Part shown: positions 58,714-64,000 of the stretch, piece by piece
Position numbering within the stretch: position 1 is the stretch's first letter
How the letters are laid out: each line of letters starts with the position of its first letter
From: Linyphia triangularis
Lineage: Eukaryota > Arthropoda > Arachnida > Araneae > Linyphiidae
DNA length: 64,000 bases
Assembly (NCBI GenBank): GCA_963978545.1
Contig: OZ021730.1
Span: 3,822,201-3,886,200, forward strand
Direction: 5' to 3'
The notes under the pieces: model-generated
Told to the model about the DNA's origin: nothing
What the model saw: only the letters and a program-made list of their open reading frames with translations
The model's database searches: none
Program-made: the position numbers and the translations under genes

Positions 58714-59062
58714 TTTTTCGAATAGAAAGTCATTGTGTTTTTGTGAAACCCACAACGCTGACTCTGTGGAATTTAAAGGGTTAAGAACCAAAAAAAAGTA
58801 TGAATGTATTTATTTACCATTAGCTTATTATTTAAGAAAGTCTGTTATTGATTTTTGCTCTTAAATTTTACTTCTTTTAAATTATTTAAAGCACATCATG
58901 GTCTTGCTACATTAGAAAAATTGCAGGGTTTCATCGAAGAAAAAAAAGTGCTCTAAAGAGCAATTTATTTTCGTTCTAAGCGGGATTTCATTATGTGAAA
59001 TCTCGTGTTAGACGAATAAATTAACATTAAGTTTAAGCTTCATTGCACTTCTCCTTAATTGG

Positions 59063-59396
59063 CAGGGTTCCCAAGGTCATTAAAAGTGCTTAATATTTTT
59101 AAACTTGTTTTCAAGGCCTTGAAAATGCTTAGAGGTTCTAGCTACTTCAAAATTTATAAAAATACGACTCAGGCTTGCTATCTTCGCTTGACCGCACCGT
59201 ATCGGAATTTGCTGACATATTTGTATTATGCATGCGCCAACTTGTAACTTTTTTGGTAGAATATACTTTATTAAAAATATACATGGACATGATGCCTGAA
59301 AACAAATTTTCAAAGGTCCTTAAAAACTTTAAATAGGTCATTAAAAATCATTGAAAAGTCATTGATTTTCATTCTGCGATTTGAGTAAGAACCCTG
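59063..59396. mobile_element. hAT-type MITE, CAGGGTTCC family, 334 bp
   Basis: Duplicate of 45536-45871, ending AGTAAGAACCCTG. Confidence 0.78.
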
Positions 59397-60110
59397 AATG
59401 GGATTTTTATTTTCATGTTAAACGATTTCGTGTTAACAAGAGTTAACTGGTATTTGTTTTATGGTAGATTTTGTCCTTAAAGGTCATTTTCTATCAAATG
59501 GCAGCGTGTAAAGCTGATTTACACGCTGCCAGTTAGTTGGAATGCCAGCTTTGCGTTTACACAGTGCCAGCTGCTAAATCAATTTAACTATTGCTCCTCT
59601 TGTTGGTGATCATGGGAGTGTGCAGACGATTGGATGATGGGAGTTGCCAGCATTGGCAGATCTAGCAAAGCAAGACAACAAAGCAAATTATAGTTTGAAA
59701 ATGTTCATTGTGTATATGTATTCGTTGTTAGAGTGTTCTGTCTATCATATTTAACAATAATTTATCCTGAATCATTTTAGCTGTAGAACTCTAATTTATT
59801 GCCCAGTAGTAGTAGTACTTCTAGAAAGTGGTGAAAAAAATGTGGGGGGGATGCCCAAAATTTGGTGATAAGTGCTTAACCACCCCTCTTTCTCCTATCA
59901 TCCCCCTATCTATATATATATCAGAAATAGTTTTAAAGTTTCCAAATGTAAAAATAAGTAACTTTTTCTCAGTGTCTCTACATTTAAAGGTAAATGTTTA
60001 TTGCACTCTTATAGCTTATTTTTACATGGGACAAGATCTCCGTTCAACAAATTATTTCGTGCGATCACTTTGCTTTTGATTTTCTTACACTGCTGCGAAT
60101 TTTTTGTTTA

Positions 60111-60904
60111 CAGGGTGGCTACAGAACCTGGAATTCAGGGAAATGTCAGGGAATTTCATATTATTACCCTTTAATCAGGGAATTTTGAAATTTTTGAGTT
60201 TCCCTTTCTGCATGCCCTGTGCGGATATTTACATCGGCTCGCGTCGCGTGAAGTGGATGCTGTAATGTCATCACGTTGAATATAGTTTTTTATAATGTAC
60301 TTTTTTAAGTCCGTTTAAAAAGCCCTCAATATCTGACTACTTGGCCGATATGGGAGAATGATGATTCCGAACTTTTTCTACTCTCAGTAACTAGGCCAAA
60401 CCATCGATATCCTGCTCACCTTTTCCCGCTTTGCCTTTTTTTTATTTTTTATTATCTGGGATCATTATTATGCCTGGAACAATTATTTCTGTTAGATTTC
60501 TGATAATCCTATAATTTAGCAGCATGGCTATTATGCTATGAACAGAAAACAGCATGTGTTATTTCTGAAATTAAAAAGAAAAGTATTGTACTGGTTTTGC
60601 TTTACCTTGAAGTTAGCAAGTATGGCTGTAGTTGGTGAATTTTGTACTTTTTAATTAATGCTTTCCATTCTTTTTCATGCTCTAGCTATAACGATGTTTG
60701 TTTTAATTTTTACCGTAAATTTATTATGGAGAAATTATAATCTGACTATTTAGAATTACATTTACTTATTAAATTTTTGTTTTTTTTAAATTCTCCTTTA
60801 TTTGTTTTTTGAATAATAGCGCACATCAGGAAATTTTGAAGAAATCTTCTGGAAATCAGGGAAATGTCAGGAAATTTTATTTCTCAAATTCTGTAGCCAC
60901 CCTG
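60111..60904. mobile_element. hAT-like element, 794 bp
   Basis: Ends CAGGGTGGCTACAGAA and TTCTGTAGCCACCCTG are inverted. Just inside are blocks such as TCAGGGAAATGTCAGGGAA. A clean 8-bp duplication is not visible. The left part is also present in block 1b from about 47412. Confidence 0.68.
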
Positions 60905-60928
60905 ATTTAGTTGGAAGATATTCCATGT

Positions 60929-60968
60929 GATTATGAGACTGACGCGCTGCCAACTGCACTACCGGGGC
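60929..60968 (-). pseudogene. 5' half of a tRNA-Met(CAT), apparently retroposed
   Basis: The minus strand reads from GCCCCGG through GCAGTTGGCAGCGCGTCAGT to CTCATAATC, which is the 5' half of an elongator tRNA-Met up to just past the CAT anticodon. The 3' half, including the T arm, is missing. The fragment plus a few bases is flanked by the direct repeat GGAAGATATT (60913-60922 and 60974-60983), as if inserted by retroposition. Confidence 0.65.
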
Positions 60969-60983
60969 TTGTAGGAAGATATT

Positions 60984-61548
60984 TTAGGGCGGACAAAAAC
61001 AAAACAAAACACAGACAGAACGCTGTTCAGTTTGGTGACATGTACCACAGAGTAAGGTGAAAAAGTTGATAGTCATGAAATATGCATGAAGATGTCAAAG
61101 ACGATCTGAGATATCTATTCAGCATAGAAAAGGATGAATTCCGTTTTAAGTTTGGCGTTAATAATTTATTTTAAGCCCGAATTCAGTTCCCCGATTAGAA
61201 TTTTTTTTTAAATAAAATTTTCTATGTGGTGATTTAAGAAAATTATTTCGTTTTTAAGTGTTAAATTTAATATATAACTTTAATTATGTTTAATAATCGT
61301 AAAAATATACAGATTTTCATTTTTTGCAATTTTACGAACTTGTTGACTTAAGTTCCATGTTATTCTGCATAACGATTGGATTAATCGTCATCGAATTCTA
61401 CCGGAGCTCCAGAATCAGAAACCAAACTAAATTCGAATGACAAGGATTTGTGCTATATCATATTTTTCTGTTATATTTATCATTTTAGCTTTCTTTACGC
61501 TTTTTTTGTGTTAAACTTTTTCTATCTTGTCTGAGTTTGTACATTAAA
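60984..61548 (+). promoter_or_regulatory. 5' flank of DCP1
   Basis: The 565 bp before the DCP1 start codon hold no other recognised gene or repeat. They should contain the promoter and 5' UTR. No unambiguous TATA box or initiator is visible. Confidence 0.4.
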
Positions 61549-62140
61549 ATGGCTGCCAAGAGGGAAAGTGATACTATTAATCTCAAAACTCTTCAGAGGG
61601 TAGATTCGAATATTATCGAAATCATGGATACCGCTAGTCAAGTGGCGATATACAAATACGATAGAAAATTGGAGAAATGGGTAAGTTAATATTTCAATGT
61701 CAATCAGTTATTCATTATTATAAAATAGAAACTTTTCAAAATTCACTTTTGTAAAAAAAATTTCGAATGTAGATGGTTGAACCACCTTGGTAACTTCGAA
61801 TTATCACTAAATTTCAAGTTTGAAAGTTTATATTATGAATAATAGATAGAATCATACAATTTAAGAGTGTTATTATGTAAAAGCAGCAATCTGTAGGTGA
61901 GATATTGCTAACGTTTGTGTTCTGCCAAACAAAAGTATCAGCCAAACTTTTGTTTTTTTTAACAACGGTTTTAATTCCTGATTAAACATATAATAATGAC
62001 ATTAAGTGCTATTTTGAGTTTGAATGAACGTACAAAATATTTCATAATTGTAATTAAATTAATATTCAAGCATAATTTTAAGATTACTGAATTTTTTAGG
62101 AAGGAACTGATGTTGAAGGTACCTTGTTCTTGTATCGGAG
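61549..62140 (+). CDS. DCP1: mRNA-decapping enzyme subunit 1 (DCP1), exons 1-2, partial gene
   Basis: DCP1 is the cofactor of the decapping enzyme DCP2 in cytoplasmic mRNA decay. Exon 1 (61549-61680, 44 codons) encodes LKTLQRVDSNIIEIMDTASQ and VAIYKYDRKLEKW. It ends at GTAAGT and is followed by a 419-bp intron ending TTTTTTAG. Exon 2 (62100-62140) encodes EGTDVEGTLFLYR and ends in GTAAG after two bases of the next codon. Together these match the start of the EVH1-like domain of DCP1, where W-E-x-T-D-x-E-G-T-L-F-x-Y-R-R is strongly conserved. The start ATG has A at -3 and G at +4. The next exon was not found before the window end, so intron 2 is at least 1.86 kb. Confidence 0.9.
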
Positions 62141-62439
62141 GTAAGAATTCTAATGCTTTTGTTTTTGCTGTAAGTTTTTGATTTTAAAAGAAAACTAAAG
62201 AATTTTATCCAAGGGACATTTTTCTCTGCTAACTAACAAAAAATGTTAAATATGATAGCAGTTAAGATTTTGTAGTGATCTTTTAACTTTCATAAAGAAT
62301 TAGTACATGTTGTTAAGGAAATGAATATTTGTCTTTCTATAGAAATTCACGAAAGACTGCAGAAAATTATTTAATGAAAGTTAAACTCAAAACAAAAGTT
62401 TCTTTTTCTTTATCATTTGTTTTAAGTTTTAGAGGATTA

Positions 62440-62691
62440 GGTCTATTCCTAGTTGACGTTAAAATATCGCCAAGCCGATTTGGCGCTGTTTTGTAGGTGA
62501 TACAGTTCTAAATTTGGCAACCAAATTTTTTTTTATTGACGAGCTTTGGCTTCAACCTTTCTATACCACAAATCATGGAGCTGGTTCGTTTGTCAATTTT
62601 TCATATTTGAATTCCGAAATGGCGATATTCTGGCTTTGTCGCCAACTTTTCAAAAGTGCGCCAACCCATAAACGTGAACTAGGAATTTACC
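62440..62691. mobile_element. GG-ended MITE, family G, copy 2, in DCP1 intron 2
   Basis: 252 bp with ends GGTCTATTCCTAGTTGACGT and ACGTGAACTAGGAATTTACC. Exact 8-bp duplication GAGGATTA at 62432-62439 and 62692-62699. Confidence 0.9.
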
Positions 62692-62792
62692 GAGGATTAT
62701 AAGTAGATATTGATATTTCTAAAATAAAAATAAATTTAAAATAATAGCTCTCGGAAGGGAACAGATGTAGTATAGGACATTCACAATTTTTT

Positions 62793-63043
62793 GGTCTATT
62801 CCTAGTTGACGTTAAAATATCGCCAAGCCGATTTGGCGCTGTTTTGTAGGCAATACAGTTCTAAATTTGGCAATCCCATTTTTTTTATTGATGCGCTTTG
62901 GCTTCAACCTTCCTATACTACAAATCATGGAGCTGGTTCGTTTCTCAATTTTTCATATTGGAATTCCGAATTGGCGACATTCTGGCTTTGTCGCCAACTT
63001 TTCAAAAGTGCGCCAACCCATAAACGTGAACTAGGAATTTACC
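62793..63043. mobile_element. GG-ended MITE, family G, copy 3, in DCP1 intron 2
   Basis: 251 bp with the same ends as copy 2, in the same orientation and only 101 bp further on. Exact 8-bp duplication AATTTTTT at 62785-62792 and 63044-63051, so it is an independent insertion and not a local duplication. Confidence 0.9.
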
Positions 63044-63051
63044 AATTTTTT

Positions 63052-64000
63052 TTTTCATTTCACAGTTGGAAAATTCATTAAAATTAAAAACACAGTACTA
63101 ATGTAAAATTAGGGTTAAAATGCCAAGTCTGGTACGGATTCATGAATTGTTTACATAAATTCGCGCCTAAGTATGGCAACCATAGGCAGTTCACTTGTCA
63201 TTATAAATTGGCGGGGCTACCGTTTGTTGGTGGAAATCATCTTGGCGCAGAATTTGTACCGGACTTGGAATTTTAATCAAAATTAAAATATAAATAATAA
63301 TTAAATGAAAATATATCTTAAAGTTTATTAAGTTTTTAGAAACAACATTTATCTTGGGAAAAAATGATAAATAAAATTGCGCCAAAGAAATATCCTATAT
63401 TTCATCTGTTCTCTTGGAAGTTTTGTAAAATATATATTTTTTTAGTAAGTGATTGAATGACCTACAAAATTAAGTACGACGAATACAAAAGCAGAAAAAC
63501 CTCGATTTAACAAAGTTGTAACTACTTGATTATTTACATAACTACCCATATCTGGTTATATAATTGTATATTTTTAAACGAAATGTTTTAACATAAAAAT
63601 AAGATTTCATCTTTCAAAAGCTTAGCTTTTGCATACAAATTCCAATAAATGTTTACTTTATATCATGCAGTTTAGAAACGCATATTTAATTAACAAAGAT
63701 CATGCAAAGCCCAGAAGCAGAATAATATATAATGTTCTGCAACGGGACTTTTGACAGTTACAAATGTTCTGCAGACATTTTTTCAAAATTTCCAGTATGA
63801 CTTAAAAGAAAAAACCCATAAAATTAATACTACACATTTATTGCAAAATGACAATGACGAAAAAATTATTTTTCAAACCAAGGCATACATTCAAAATTTG
63901 TAACTTTATCAATGACTTTCAGCAAGAAAAGCGTTCCAGAACGGGAAACGGACATGTGATTGATTCCCCTATGAACGCGGGGAGTTTTTCTATAAGAAAC
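63052..64000. other. intronic or unassigned, no exon recognised
   Basis: Expected to be DCP1 intron 2. No frame resembling the next conserved DCP1 block was found. The last 100 bp are slightly GC-richer but carry no recognisable motif. Confidence 0.45.

Larger units (their letters stand above)
58012..60790 (+). repeat. segmental duplication, block 2b (pairs with 39735-48112)
   Basis: Carries the same ordered MITEs and unique-looking sequence as block 1b but without the hAT transposon, the solo LTR and the long TA run. The piggyBac-type MITE here is truncated on its left and ends before TTAA at 58781. Confidence 0.78.

Noticed and set aside
63841..64000. Possible third DCP1 exon near the window end
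   Set aside because: No reading frame matches the conserved DCP1 block expected after exon 2.

Overview
The window is AT-rich eukaryotic DNA, almost certainly from an arthropod; a chelicerate such as a spider is plausible from the style of the C2H2 zinc-finger arrays and retroelement Gag proteins, but that is a weak inference. The support for a eukaryote is GT-AG introns, tRNA-derived SINEs, LINEs, Ty3-type LTR elements and several families of terminal-inverted-repeat (TIR) DNA transposons. Single-copy genes are few: three intronless C2H2 zinc-finger genes (24.4, 35.8 and 55.0 kb, all +) and the first two coding exons of the mRNA-decapping cofactor DCP1 (61.5-62.1 kb, +), whose remainder lies past the right edge. 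A GC-rich island near 3.4 kb may hold the first exon of a gene running leftward.

Region by region. 1-9.7 kb: SINEs, small TIR elements, a 160-176 bp tandem array (2.15-3.13 kb), an 831-bp hAT-type element holding a piggyBac-type MITE, a LINE RNase H remnant, and two more TIR elements. 9.7-16.1 kb: one long inverted repeat whose left arm carries a hAT-type element, itself split by an LTR retrotransposon (copy A), and whose right arm carries a solo LTR of the same family and a 167-bp MITE. 16-24 kb: a second solo LTR, a mariner-type element nested in its own family, a SINE inside a SINE, and LINE remnants. 24-30 kb: zinc-finger gene A with a MITE on each side, a fold-back element, a piggyBac-type MITE and a LINE remnant split by a hAT MITE. 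30.6-33.8 kb: a broken jockey-like LINE split by a 1.5-kb TIR element. 34.9-48.1 kb and 54.0-60.8 kb: two collinear same-strand blocks that look like an old tandem segmental duplication. Each holds a LINE tail, a zinc-finger gene and a set of nested MITEs; the left block has also gained a 4,756-bp hAT transposon with a nearly intact transposase gene. 48.4-54.0 kb: a decayed Ty3-type element split by LTR retrotransposon copy B. 60.9-64 kb: a tRNA-Met 5'-half retrocopy, DCP1 exons, and two MITEs in DCP1 intron 2.

The main biological story is transposon history readable inside one window. Several insertions can be compared with an empty copy of their own target: hAT at 40.2 kb with the empty site at 58.5 kb; the solo LTR at 46.2 kb with 59.7 kb; and the two arms of the palindrome with each other. 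Copies A and B share one internal deletion that removed reverse transcriptase, RNase H and the integrase core, which points to a family that moved as a non-autonomous unit. No CRISPR array, operon, complete tRNA gene or rRNA gene was seen. All identities come from reading the sequence; no database search was run.
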